Shown piece after piece: positions 54,595 to 63,870 of a stretch of 64,000 nucleotides of DNA. The translations under genes and the position numbers were made by a program. The stretch lies in the NCBI RefSeq assembly GCF_030552475.1, contig NZ_JAUPED010000005.1, forward strand, positions 124,001-188,000, read 5' to 3'. Under the pieces are notes generated by a model, which was not told the DNA's origin, did no database searches, and worked only from the letters and a program-made list of their open reading frames with translations. Numbering within the stretch: the first letter of the stretch is position 1; each line of letters begins with the position of its first letter. This stretch comes from Mariniflexile sp. AS56 (lineage in GTDB: Bacteria; Bacteroidota; Bacteroidia; Flavobacteriales; Flavobacteriaceae).

Positions 54595-55639
54595 GAATGT
54601 CTTAGTTACCGGAGGAGCAGGATTTATTGGTTCTCACGTCGTAAGGCTATTTGTAGAAAAGTATCCAAATTATCATATTTTTAATTTGGATGCGCTTACC
54701 TATGCCGGTAATTTAGAAAGTTTAAAAGTTATTGAGAATAAGGCTAACTATACCTTTATAAAAGGTGATATTACGGATGAAGTTTTTATAAATCAATTAT
54801 TTCAGGATTATAAATTTGATTCTATTATTCATTTGGCAGCAGAATCACATGTGGACAGATCTATTGAAGATCCCTTGGTATTTGTAAAAACAAATGTTAT
54901 TGGCACCATGGTTCTTTTAAATGCTTTTAAGAATACTTGGAAAGACAATTTTGAAAATAAACTGTTTTACCATATTAGCACCGATGAAGTTTATGGAACC
55001 TTAGGAGAAACAGGATTGTTTACAGAGATCACCTCTTATGACCCAAATTCACCATATTCAGCTTCTAAAGCAAGTTCAGATCACTTTGTGAGGGCTTATG
55101 GTGAAACTTATGGGATGCCGTATGTTATAACAAATTGTTCTAACAACTATGGCCAAAATCAGTTTCCAGAAAAATTGATTCCATTATTCATTAACAACAT
55201 TATCAATAATAAACCATTGCCTGTATATGACGATGGAAATTATACTAGAGACTGGTTATACGTTAAAGATCATGCTGTTGCTATTGATTTAGTTTTTCAT
55301 GAAGGAAAAAAGCATGAAACCTATAACATTGGTGGTTTTAATGAGTGGAAAAACATCGATTTAGTGACGTTATTATGCCAACAAATGGACCAGAAACTAG
55401 AAAGAGTAAAAGGAACGTCAGGGAAGCTAATAACCTATGTGAAAGATCGTCCTGGGCATGATTTAAGATACGCTATTGATGCGTCAAAAATTAATAAGGA
55501 GTTAGGATGGAAACCATCTGTAACGTTTGAAGAAGGACTAAATAAAACGATTGATTGGTATTTAAGTAATGAAGCATGGTTACAAAGTGTTACAAGTGGA
55601 GATTACCAATCCTATTATCAGAAACAATATAGGAATTAA
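54584..55639 (+). CDS. rfbB: dTDP-glucose 4,6-dehydratase
   Basis: 351 residues from an ATG at 54584, which overlaps the Wzz-like gene by 11 bp. The NAD-binding start LVTGGAGFIGSH, the catalytic STDEVYG and YSASKASSDHFVRAYGETYG, and the CSNNYGQNQFPEKL stretch identify the enzyme. It makes dTDP-4-keto-6-deoxyglucose, the second step of dTDP-L-rhamnose synthesis. An in-frame TTG at 54572 would lengthen it by four residues and is less likely. Confidence 0.97.
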   Translation: MKDKNVLVTGGAGFIGSHVVRLFVEKYPNYHIFNLDALTYAGNLESLKVIENKANYTFIKGDITDEVFINQLFQDYKFDSIIHLAAESHVDRSIEDPLVFVKTNVIGTMVLLNAFKNTWKDNFENKLFYHISTDEVYGTLGETGLFTEITSYDPNSPYSASKASSDHFVRAYGETYGMPYVITNCSNNYGQNQFPEKLIPLFINNIINNKPLPVYDDGNYTRDWLYVKDHAVAIDLVFHEGKKHETYNIGGFNEWKNIDLVTLLCQQMDQKLERVKGTSGKLITYVKDRPGHDLRYAIDASKINKELGWKPSVTFEEGLNKTIDWYLSNEAWLQSVTSGDYQSYYQKQYRN

Positions 55640-56494
55640 ATGAAAGGAATCATATTAGCAGGAGGCTCGGGTACACGGTTACACCCACTTACTAAAGTGG
55701 TAAGTAAGCAACTTATGCCTATTTATGATAAGCCCATGATTTATTATCCCCTAACAACATTAATGTCTGCAGGAATAAACGAAATATTAATAATTTCAAC
55801 ATCAAAAGATACACCGAGGTTTAAAGAACTTTTAGGGGACGGTAAAGATTACGGATGTACTTTTGAATATGCTGTTCAAGAACAGCCAAATGGATTAGCA
55901 GAGGCATTTTTAATAGGGGAGTCGTTTATAGGGACTGATAATGTGGCTCTTATTTTAGGCGACAATATATTTTATGGCTCTGGACTAGAAGGCACTTTAC
56001 AAGCCTCCATGAACCCTCAAGGGGGCGTTATATTTGCATACCATGTTCAAGACCCACAACGTTATGGCGTGGTGGAATTTGACGCTCAAAATAAAGTAAC
56101 CTCTATTGAAGAGAAACCTGAAAAGCCAAAGTCGAATTTTGCCGTTCCTGGAATTTATTTTTACGATAATTCGGTAGTTGAAATAGCAAAAAACATAAAA
56201 CCAAGTAAGCGCGGTGAGTTGGAAATTACCGATGTTAATAAAGTATATTTAAAGCTAGGACAATTAAAAGTTCAAATTTTAGACAAGGGAACTGCTTGGT
56301 TAGATACAGGTACCTTTACATCACTTATGCAAGCTTCACAGTTTGTACAAGTCATAGAAGAGCGTCAAGGACAAAAAATTGGTTGTATAGAAGAAGTAGC
56401 TTATAAAATGGGCTACATAAATAAGATTCAATTACATGAACTAGCACAACCATTACTTAAAAGTGGTTACGGCGAATACCTTCAACAATTATAA
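55640..56494 (+). CDS. rfbA: Glucose-1-phosphate thymidylyltransferase
   Basis: 284 residues. The nucleotide-binding start [49 protein letters not shown] and [10 protein letters not shown] are standard. It makes dTDP-glucose from dTTP and glucose 1-phosphate, the first step of the pathway. It begins directly after the rfbB stop. Confidence 0.98.
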   Translation: MKGIILAGGSGTRLHPLTKVVSKQLMPIYDKPMIYYPLTTLMSAGINEILIISTSKDTPRFKELLGDGKDYGCTFEYAVQEQPNGLAEAFLIGESFIGTDNVALILGDNIFYGSGLEGTLQASMNPQGGVIFAYHVQDPQRYGVVEFDAQNKVTSIEEKPEKPKSNFAVPGIYFYDNSVVEIAKNIKPSKRGELEITDVNKVYLKLGQLKVQILDKGTAWLDTGTFTSLMQASQFVQVIEERQGQKIGCIEEVAYKMGYINKIQLHELAQPLLKSGYGEYLQQL

Positions 56495-56499
56495 AAATT

Positions 56500-57045
56500 A
56501 TGACAGTTGAAGAAACATATTTAGGAGGCTGTTTTGTAATAACACCCAAAGTGTTTGAAGATGAAAGAGGCTACTTTTTTGAGAGCTTCAATAAAAACGT
56601 GTTTGAGAAAGAGGCAGGAATAGTTGCAGATTTTGTTCAAGACAATCAATCTAAATCATCAAAAGGAGTTTTAAGAGGGTTGCATTTTCAAAAAGGAGCC
56701 TATGCTCAAGCTAAATTAGTACAAGTTATAAAGGGCAAAGTTTTAGATGTGTGTGTAGATATTCGAGAAGGATCACCAACATTCGGGAAACATTATTCAT
56801 TAATACTTGATGACCAAAATAGACAACAATTGTATGTCCCACGAGGTTTTGCTCATGGTTTTGTGGTTTTAGAAGATCATACTATATTTTCATATAAATG
56901 TGATAATTTTTATAATAAAGAATCAGAAGGAGGCATCATATACAATGACGAAAATTTACAAATAGACTGGAGTTTTCCAAAGGATAAACTCATCATTTCA
57001 GAAAAAGATTTAATACTTCCAACATTTAAAACGTTAGAAATTTAA
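56500..57045 (+). CDS. rfbC: dTDP-4-dehydrorhamnose 3,5-epimerase
   Basis: 181 residues, cupin-type fold. DERGYFFESFN, FVQDNQSKSSKGVLRGLHFQ (with the active-site His), LVQVIKGKVLDV and YVPRGFAHGFVVL identify the family. It converts the 4-keto-6-deoxyglucose intermediate to the rhamno form. Five bp separate it from rfbA. Confidence 0.97.
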   Translation: MTVEETYLGGCFVITPKVFEDERGYFFESFNKNVFEKEAGIVADFVQDNQSKSSKGVLRGLHFQKGAYAQAKLVQVIKGKVLDVCVDIREGSPTFGKHYSLILDDQNRQQLYVPRGFAHGFVVLEDHTIFSYKCDNFYNKESEGGIIYNDENLQIDWSFPKDKLIISEKDLILPTFKTLEI

Positions 57046-57055
57046 TTTCTTTTTT

Positions 57056-57850
57056 ATGAAAAAAACAAGAAGCATATTAGTCACAGGTGCTAAAGGTCAA
57101 TTAGGAAAAACAATTGAAGAATTATATTCTAAGAATGATGTTAATTTGGAGTTTACTTTTGTATCAAAAGAGGTTTTAAACATCACAGAACCAAAAGAAG
57201 TCAAGTTGTTTTTTAATGAAAATCAATTTGACTATTGTATAAATTGTGCCGCATATACCAACGTGGAACAAGCAGAGAAAACACCCGATACTGCTTATAA
57301 AGTAAATGCAGAGGCTGTTAAAAATTTAGCAGAAGCATGCAAAAATAATAATACGGTATTAATTCATATATCAACCGATTATGTTTTTGATGGTGAAAAA
57401 AGTGAACCATATGAGGTAACCGATTCTCCAAACCCAATAAACGAATATGGTAAATCTAAATTGCTAGGAGAACAATATATACAAAATACTATAAATAATT
57501 ATTTTATAATAAGAACATCGTGGCTATACAGCAAAAAGTATGGCAAAAACTTCTATAAATCGATACTTGAAAAAGCGAAATTTGAAAAAGAACTTTTTAT
57601 AACAGATGAGCAAAAAGGGTGTCCAACAAACACGGTTAGTTTAGCAGAGTTTATCTATCAAATAATAATGAAGAGAAATAGTAACTTTGGAATTCATCAT
57701 TTTTGTGATGAAAAAGCAATGACATGGTATGATTTTGCTCAGCAAATTTTGATCGAAAACAATTTATTAAAAAAAATAAACATTGTGTTAAGTAATAACT
57801 ATCGTACTTTTGCAAAGCGACCAATAAATTCTGTTTTAAAGAACAATTAA
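57056..57850 (+). CDS. rfbD: dTDP-4-dehydrorhamnose reductase, apparently C-terminally frameshifted
   Basis: 264 residues. The core is complete: VTGAKGQLGKTI, NCAAYTNVEQAE, STDYVFDG, NEYGKSK and RTSWLYS. The annotated end is KRPINSVLKNN, about 20 residues short of usual. In the +2 frame the sequence continues KEQLTNNWQLQTKLEIARLI up to a TAG at 57900, 1 bp before the wecB start. This tail resembles the usual NWQxxL end of the family. A 1-nt loss in the AAA run at 57838-57840 would explain it. The missing helix probably makes little difference to the active site but could affect stability. Confidence 0.88.
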   Translation: MKKTRSILVTGAKGQLGKTIEELYSKNDVNLEFTFVSKEVLNITEPKEVKLFFNENQFDYCINCAAYTNVEQAEKTPDTAYKVNAEAVKNLAEACKNNNTVLIHISTDYVFDGEKSEPYEVTDSPNPINEYGKSKLLGEQYIQNTINNYFIIRTSWLYSKKYGKNFYKSILEKAKFEKELFITDEQKGCPTNTVSLAEFIYQIIMKRNSNFGIHHFCDEKAMTWYDFAQQILIENNLLKKINIVLSNNYRTFAKRPINSVLKNN

Positions 57851-57900
57851 CTAATAATTGGCAACTGCAGACCAAATTAGAAATAGCAAGATTAATTTAG
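57851..57900 (+). other. Out-of-frame remainder of the rfbD tail
   Basis: The +2 frame stays open from inside rfbD through this stretch to TAG at 57898-57900 and encodes NWQLQTKLEIARLI, consistent with the usual C-terminal helix of RfbD. Confidence 0.5.
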
Positions 57901-57901
57901 T

Positions 57902-59032
57902 ATGAAAGAAAGAAAAAGAATATTAATTGTTTTTGGCACAAGACCTGAAGCCATTAAAATGGCGCCATTAGTTAAAGAGTTTGAAAAAAACTCAACTAGT
58001 TTTGAGACGAAAGTTTGTGTTACTGCTCAACATAGAGAAATGTTAGATCAGGTATTAAATTTTTTTGATATTCACGCAGATTACGATTTGGATCTTATGA
58101 AACCAAATCAAAATTTATATTCTTTAACATCCGATATAATTTCCAATTTAAAACCCGTATTGGAAGATTTTAAGCCCGATTATGTTTTTGTTCATGGAGA
58201 TACCACGACTACTATGGCAACAAGTATTGCAGGTTTTTATTTTGGGGCTCAAATTTGTCATGTCGAAGCAGGATTAAGAACATATAACATGCAATCTCCA
58301 TTTCCAGAAGAAATGAATAGAACGGTTACTGGTGTTGTTACAAATATTCATTTTTCGCCTACCTTAACTTCTAAGCAAAATCTATTACTTGAAAATAAAA
58401 AAGAAGCTAATATTTTAGTTACAGGTAATACCGTTATTGATGCTTTACTTTATAGTGTGAAGAAGGTGAACTCTAATAACTTTATAGATAAGGAAATAGA
58501 AGGTTTAAAAGAACTGGTAGAGTTAAATAAAAAGATTATTCTTGTAACTGGACATAGAAGAGAAAATCATGGTCAAGGCTTTATAAACATCTGTGAAGCA
58601 TTGAAACAGATAGCGATAGAATACCCAGATTGCCAAATTATTTATCCTGTTCATCTAAACCCTAATGTTCAAAAGCCTGTATATGAGTTATTGGGAAATA
58701 TTGAAAACATAAAATTAATTTCTCCACTTTCATATCCATCATTTGTTTGGTTAATGGAAAAATCATACCTAATTATAACAGATAGTGGTGGTGTACAAGA
58801 AGAAGCCCCTAGTTTAGGCAAGCCAGTATTGGTAATGCGAGAAACAACCGAAAGACCAGAAGCTGTTGAAGCAGGTACGGTTTTACTTGTAGGCACAAAC
58901 CCAAGTAAAATTATTTATGAGGCACTAAGATTATTAAAGGATAAAGAAGTGTACAACTCTATGAGCATGTTGCATAATCCATATGGAGATGGAAGTGCTT
59001 GTAAGCAAATTGTAAATCATCTTTTAGGTTAA
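57902..59032 (+). CDS. wecB: UDP-N-acetylglucosamine 2-epimerase (non-hydrolysing)
   Basis: 376 residues. VFGTRPEAIKMAPLV at residues 9-23, VHGDTTTTMATSI, VEAGLRTYNMQSPFPEEMNR, GHRRENHGQG and DSGGVQEEAPSLGKPVLVMR are diagnostic. It makes UDP-ManNAc for surface glycans. It lies between rfbD and the flippase in the same operon. Confidence 0.97.
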   Translation: MKERKRILIVFGTRPEAIKMAPLVKEFEKNSTSFETKVCVTAQHREMLDQVLNFFDIHADYDLDLMKPNQNLYSLTSDIISNLKPVLEDFKPDYVFVHGDTTTTMATSIAGFYFGAQICHVEAGLRTYNMQSPFPEEMNRTVTGVVTNIHFSPTLTSKQNLLLENKKEANILVTGNTVIDALLYSVKKVNSNNFIDKEIEGLKELVELNKKIILVTGHRRENHGQGFINICEALKQIAIEYPDCQIIYPVHLNPNVQKPVYELLGNIENIKLISPLSYPSFVWLMEKSYLIITDSGGVQEEAPSLGKPVLVMRETTERPEAVEAGTVLLVGTNPSKIIYEALRLLKDKEVYNSMSMLHNPYGDGSACKQIVNHLLG

Positions 59033-59047
59033 TAGAGGAATTACTTA

Positions 59048-60343
59048 ATGAAAAAACTAATAAAAGCTTTAAAGCAGCATGCTTATACGCAAACAATATT
59101 TACACTTGCTTTAAGAGGATTTGGTGTTTTGTTTTTATTTGGTATATCATTTTTAATGACAAATAACTTTCCTCCTTCAGTTGTTGGAGAATACGAGTTT
59201 ATTCGTGTTTTTTTACTGGTTACAGGAAGTATTTGCTTATTAGGCACGGATGTTTCAATAATTTACTTTTCGGGCAAATTAAAGGCCTTAGGTAGCTTTT
59301 CATCTATCAAGAAAGTATATTATTCAATATTAAAAATAGTAAGTGTATTATCATTAGTTTTAGTCTTTTTATTCTTTTTGTTTTTCACAAAAGAGAACGT
59401 CAATGCATTTTTTGAAGATTCGTTTTATGATATTATTCTAAAAAGTTTCATATGTTTAATCTTTTATGTGATTACACTTTTTAATTCTGAAACTCTTAGG
59501 GCATTAGATAAAACCGTTCTTTCAGAATTATTTAGAAATATTTTTAAGTATGTTCCTTTAGGCATAGGGATTTTTCTTCAAATAAAATATCCGTCCTATT
59601 TAAGTATTTCTGAATATTATGTTTATGGCTTTGTTGTGCTATTTTTATGCTCTCAGTTAGCTGTGCTATACCAATTTAATAATATGGTAAGTACAAAACA
59701 TGAGCAAGGGTATAAGGCTAAAGATATTATTAGAATATCTTGGCCTATGGGATTTAGTAGTTTTATAATGTTTTTGCTGCTAAGTGTTGATGTATTTTTA
59801 CTAAAAAAACACTTTGGAAACGATTACGTTGCATATTATGCCATAGCTGTAAAGCTCATAACAATTTTATCAATAATCATTATTAGTTTTAATATAAATG
59901 TATCGCCAGAAATTGCTGAATTATATTCATTGCGTAAAACTAGTAGTCTACAAAATACAGTAGCCGATTTAGCTAAAAAAGTGTTTTTGATTAATGTCTT
60001 TCTAGCCTTAGGAATGGTTATTTTTATAAAGCCAATATTACTAGCTTTTGGAAGCGAATATATAGTAATAAAAGATACTTTTTATATCTTAATCATTTCC
60101 CAACTATTTACTTCTGCTTTTGGTGTAGTTCCTGTATATTTAAACATGACAGGCAGAGCTAAGGTATATCAAGCTATTTTAATAGTGTCTTTAATAATTA
60201 ATATAATATTAAACCTTATTTTAATTCCTAAATATGGAATTAATGGCGCTGCTTTCACTTTTACTTTCACTGTTATTTTTTGGAACATATGCGTTGTGGT
60301 ATATGTATATAGAAAAGACAAAATAAAATTAAGTTTTTTATGA
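59048..60343 (+). CDS. Wzx-type polysaccharide flippase
   Basis: 431 residues with about 12 hydrophobic helices and few soluble loops, as in the MATE/MVF polysaccharide exporters. Pattern matches include FLMTNNFPPSVVGEYEFIRV near the start and FGNDYVAYYAIAVKLITILS in the middle. It would move undecaprenyl-linked repeat units across the inner membrane. The stop overlaps the next gene by 4 bp. Confidence 0.88.
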   Translation: MKKLIKALKQHAYTQTIFTLALRGFGVLFLFGISFLMTNNFPPSVVGEYEFIRVFLLVTGSICLLGTDVSIIYFSGKLKALGSFSSIKKVYYSILKIVSVLSLVLVFLFFLFFTKENVNAFFEDSFYDIILKSFICLIFYVITLFNSETLRALDKTVLSELFRNIFKYVPLGIGIFLQIKYPSYLSISEYYVYGFVVLFLCSQLAVLYQFNNMVSTKHEQGYKAKDIIRISWPMGFSSFIMFLLLSVDVFLLKKHFGNDYVAYYAIAVKLITILSIIIISFNINVSPEIAELYSLRKTSSLQNTVADLAKKVFLINVFLALGMVIFIKPILLAFGSEYIVIKDTFYILIISQLFTSAFGVVPVYLNMTGRAKVYQAILIVSLIINIILNLILIPKYGINGAAFTFTFTVIFWNICVVVYVYRKDKIKLSFL

Positions 60344-61374
60344 TGCGAGTTATATTTTATTTACCAACAAAATCAATAAATGATGCCACCGAGTATTATG
60401 TGAACTTGATAAGAAAAGCTTTTGTTGAGGAAAACATTGAAGTCATACAGTTTGCAGAAAATAATTTTGAAATAACATCCTCGGACTACATATTTACAAT
60501 AAGAGTTAGGGATTTTATTGATATTTATAGAAAAAACAGAAAGGCTAAAATAATTATGTGGTTCCAAGGGGTTGGACCCGAAGAATATTTAATGCTTAAT
60601 AATTATAGTATTAAAGCTTATATCATTTATAACTTATATAATATAGTTGAAAAAATAACTATAAGAAAAAGTTTTTATAACCTCTTTGTGTCTGAAAGGA
60701 TGCAAAAATATTTAAAAGAAAAGCATTCCTACAATAAAAAAAATTATACTATAATCCCTTGTTATAATAAAAATTTACTGAAAGAGTATTTCGACTTATC
60801 CTTAAAACCAAAATCCACTTTTGTTTATGCGGGGAGCCTTTATTCCTGGCAGTGTTTTGAAAAAACTATTAGTTTATATAAGGAAATAGAGCTTAAGAAT
60901 AAGAATGCCTTTTTAACCATCCTAACAAAGGAAGTAGAAGTTGCTGAAGCCCAGATTAAAGAACTTGGGATAAAAAACTATGATGTTTTTTATGTTGAGC
61001 TTAAAGATTTAGAACAAGAATTAAGTAAACATAAATATGGTTTTATTTTAAGAGAAGACCATATTATTAATAATGTAGCAACGCCTACTAAGATGAACAC
61101 GTATTTATCTGTAGGGTTAATGCCTATTTATACAAATGTTATCGACTCATTTAGTGAGAATTTGAATTTAGGAGATTATGAAATTAAAACTTCTGCAAAT
61201 GAAGATTTAATTGAAATATCAAATAAAATAATTGAACACGATGATTTGATTATTGATTACAATGATTTTTATGATAATTGTAAAAATAATTTCGCTGGCT
61301 ATTATGATGATGATTTTAACATTAATAAGGTTAAAAAGGAATTTATAGATAAGAATGTTTTTCCGAATAGCTAA
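60340..61374 (+). CDS. GT-B glycosyltransferase-like protein
   Basis: 344 residues starting ATGATG, so either Met may be used. No membrane segment. The C-terminal domain has YAGSLYSWQCFEKTISLY and GFILREDHIINNVATPTKM, followed by NTYLSVGLMPIYT, which fits the nucleotide-sugar-binding region of GT4-type enzymes. The family is not one I can name firmly. It probably adds a sugar to the repeat unit. Confidence 0.8.
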   Translation: MMRVIFYLPTKSINDATEYYVNLIRKAFVEENIEVIQFAENNFEITSSDYIFTIRVRDFIDIYRKNRKAKIIMWFQGVGPEEYLMLNNYSIKAYIIYNLYNIVEKITIRKSFYNLFVSERMQKYLKEKHSYNKKNYTIIPCYNKNLLKEYFDLSLKPKSTFVYAGSLYSWQCFEKTISLYKEIELKNKNAFLTILTKEVEVAEAQIKELGIKNYDVFYVELKDLEQELSKHKYGFILREDHIINNVATPTKMNTYLSVGLMPIYTNVIDSFSENLNLGDYEIKTSANEDLIEISNKIIEHDDLIIDYNDFYDNCKNNFAGYYDDDFNINKVKKEFIDKNVFPNS

Positions 61375-61547
61375 AAGTCAAATATATCCCATTTTATTTC
61401 AATTTGAATTGTTTTTTTGGTCATATAGTTGTTTTAGGGCTTATTAGAAGATAATCAGTAATGATTATATATAAAATACTAAAACCCTTGAATTTTCGAA
61501 AAAATCAATGAAGATTTTATAATTATAAATAAAGAAAACATCAAAAA
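61375..61547. other. Spacer in the polysaccharide operon
   Basis: 173 bp of AT-rich DNA without gene, clear terminator or TAnnTTTG match. An internal promoter could be present but none is convincing. Confidence 0.4.
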
Positions 61548-62612
61548 ATGATTCTTAAAGTTAAAAATTCTGTCTTTGTTTTTTTTCTAATAACATTATC
61601 CGGTTTTTTTGTTTCTATACTTAGCTATTACGTATTACCAGGGCATTTTTACAACGATACCAAAACCATAATATACGATAAATACAATGAAATTGGTTTG
61701 GTGGGGAGTTATCCTTTTACCATTTGGTTTTATAATGTTACTGGCCTCAGGCATTTTCATTTTATTCTTATAGGGCTAATTCAATATATTATTGCAATGG
61801 CTATGGTATACAATTTAGGAATTCCAGAACGGTTTGATAAACTAACCGTGAAAAATTTTCTAGTGTATTTAGGTGTTTTTATGATAGCTATTTTTCTATC
61901 AATGCCTAGTAAAGAGTTTTTAAATTATATATATATATATATTATAGTTAGGTTGATTCAGCAAAAAAAGCGAGGATATAAAACAACGGTTTTCTTTGTT
62001 TTTATTTTATTATTAGTATTTAGTTATTTTTTTAGACCATATTACTTGCTAATTGCAATAGTTGGTATTGTTTTTTTTATAACCAGTAAAATAAGTTTCA
62101 AAAATAAAAAAGTGGCTACCATTTTTTATGGTTTAGCCATGGTAATAGTAATGTCCTTGAGCTATGGAGCCGTAAAAGGAAAATTCATTTCTCAAAAAAC
62201 AAGAGAAGATCTTAATGAACTAAGAATTTCAGGAGATACAGCGACGAATTCAGCCATTGTTTCTCCAATATCTGTCGATACATGGTACGGAGAGTCATTT
62301 GGTATAGTTTACGGCTTTTTTTCAGTAAACTTCCCTCTAAACGGCTTAAAGCACTTATTGTCTCCACAGATAATAGTTTTTGTTATATGGCAACTATTAT
62401 TATTTGTAATATTATTTTGGCGTTATGGTAAATGTTTAAGACAAGGTGTAAATGATAATTATGAATTATGGGCTTTTTACGTATTGTTTTCCTTTTTTAT
62501 TGTGCAAGGGGTTTTCGAGCCTGATCTAGGTTCTGCCATTCGTCATAAAATTGGGGTTTTTCCATTAATATATTTTGTATTGTATTATGATTCTTTCAGA
62601 AAAAAGGTTTAG
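61548..62612 (+). CDS. Polytopic membrane protein, Wzy-like polymerase candidate
   Basis: 354 residues with eight to ten hydrophobic helices, including a periplasmic loop at about 220-260. The positions MPSKEFLNYIY and SYFFRPYYLL resemble those of polysaccharide polymerases and related GT-C-like proteins. It carries a (TA)8 tract at 61926-61942 that encodes YIYIYI. The end overlaps the next gene. The other polymerase-like gene follows, so the two may polymerise and ligate respectively. Confidence 0.7.
   Translation: MILKVKNSVFVFFLITLSGFFVSILSYYVLPGHFYNDTKTIIYDKYNEIGLVGSYPFTIWFYNVTGLRHFHFILIGLIQYIIAMAMVYNLGIPERFDKLTVKNFLVYLGVFMIAIFLSMPSKEFLNYIYIYIIVRLIQQKKRGYKTTVFFVFILLLVFSYFFRPYYLLIAIVGIVFFITSKISFKNKKVATIFYGLAMVIVMSLSYGAVKGKFISQKTREDLNELRISGDTATNSAIVSPISVDTWYGESFGIVYGFFSVNFPLNGLKHLLSPQIIVFVIWQLLLFVILFWRYGKCLRQGVNDNYELWAFYVLFSFFIVQGVFEPDLGSAIRHKIGVFPLIYFVLYYDSFRKKV
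61926..61942 (+). repeat. TA dinucleotide tract in coding sequence
   Basis: A 17-nt TATA run lies within the polymerase-like gene. Gain or loss of one unit would shift the frame, so slippage could switch the gene off and on. Confidence 0.6.
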
Positions 62613-63870
62613 TGAAATAATTAATATTTTTATTGTTTTAATAATTTCCACTATATTTTTCAGGGTATTATGCACCTGGATTATGATCCTGTTTGTTGTT
62701 TTTAATTTATTTTTTTTTAAAAGATTACATTTTACAAAAAAGGCATTTATTTTAATCCTGTGTATTTCTTCTCCTTTTTTATTGGAACTATTATTCTTTT
62801 GGAATAATAGTTCTTTATATGAAGGTTTGAAAACTGCTGAAAAAACAGTGTCCTTACTACTCTTACCTCTGTGCATAATAGGGAATAGAAATAGAATTAA
62901 TCTTTATAAAATAATAGATTCCTACGTATTTACAACTTTAACTTTAATGTTGATTTTGTTTGTTGGATTTATGATTATTTCTCCTAAGTTTTTTGATGTG
63001 TATTTAAAAGGTCAAGAGCTGTGGGAAGTAGGTTATGAGTTTGCCAAAAGTTTTGGAATGCATGCACCTGTTTTAAATATGCATTTAGCATTTATAGCTG
63101 TATGTTGTTTTTGGTTTGTTTTAAATTCGTTAAAAAATAAAAATAATGTAAAACTTATCTTTAACGTGTTGTTGGGGCTATTAAGCTTCTTTTTTGTTTT
63201 GTTTGTAAATACACGAATGGCACTTGGTACCACGCTTGTTGGTGTTGCCATTGTGTTCTTTTATGAAGTTATTATAAAGTATAATTTATATAAAACTATT
63301 CTAATTTTTCTAGTAAGTATTACAATTGGTTTAGGGACGTTTTACCTTTATATTCAGAAAAACCCATATATGAAGGTTAAGTACTTTGATGTTACTCTTG
63401 TACATATGGATAAGATAAATAAATTGGATTTAATTGAAAAACCTGAAGTAGAAGTGTTTAACTCCTTAGTTACACGATTGTCTATTTGGAATTCTTCATG
63501 GGAATTATCTAAAAAAAATCTTTTGTTAGGAGTTGGATCAGCTGATAGTAAAAATGAATTATTTGAATATTACAGACAAACAAATCAAATGTTTCTGTAC
63601 AAATATAAATTTCCTGTACATAATCAGTTTTTAGATTCTACTTTAAGGTTTGGAATATTTGGTTTTCTTGGGGTTCTGCTGTATTTACTAACGATAGGAT
63701 ACATTGGTTTTGTGAAAAAAAACTCAATTATTCTGGGTCTATTCTTAATTTTTACTTTATCTAATTTAACAGATGATTTCTTGATTCTGTTTCACGGAAT
63801 TGTGTTTAGTGGGTTTTGGGCCTCTATTTTTGCTTGTTATTATTTAGAAAACGACAAATCTTCTTTATAG
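62587..63870 (+). CDS. O-antigen ligase/polymerase-family membrane protein
   Basis: 427 residues from an ATG at 62587; a TTG at 62575 is also in frame. About 12 hydrophobic helices surround a large loop (about 275-360) with the Wzy_C/WaaL pattern: TRLSIWNSSWELSKKNLLLG, then GVGSADSKNEL and VHNQFLDSTLRFGIFG. Members polymerise repeat units or attach the glycan to lipid A-core. It overlaps the preceding gene by 26 bp, and its end overlaps a convergent gene by 31 bp. Confidence 0.85.
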   Translation: MILSEKRFSEIINIFIVLIISTIFFRVLCTWIMILFVVFNLFFFKRLHFTKKAFILILCISSPFLLELLFFWNNSSLYEGLKTAEKTVSLLLLPLCIIGNRNRINLYKIIDSYVFTTLTLMLILFVGFMIISPKFFDVYLKGQELWEVGYEFAKSFGMHAPVLNMHLAFIAVCCFWFVLNSLKNKNNVKLIFNVLLGLLSFFFVLFVNTRMALGTTLVGVAIVFFYEVIIKYNLYKTILIFLVSITIGLGTFYLYIQKNPYMKVKYFDVTLVHMDKINKLDLIEKPEVEVFNSLVTRLSIWNSSWELSKKNLLLGVGSADSKNELFEYYRQTNQMFLYKYKFPVHNQFLDSTLRFGIFGFLGVLLYLLTIGYIGFVKKNSIILGLFLIFTLSNLTDDFLILFHGIVFSGFWASIFACYYLENDKSSL

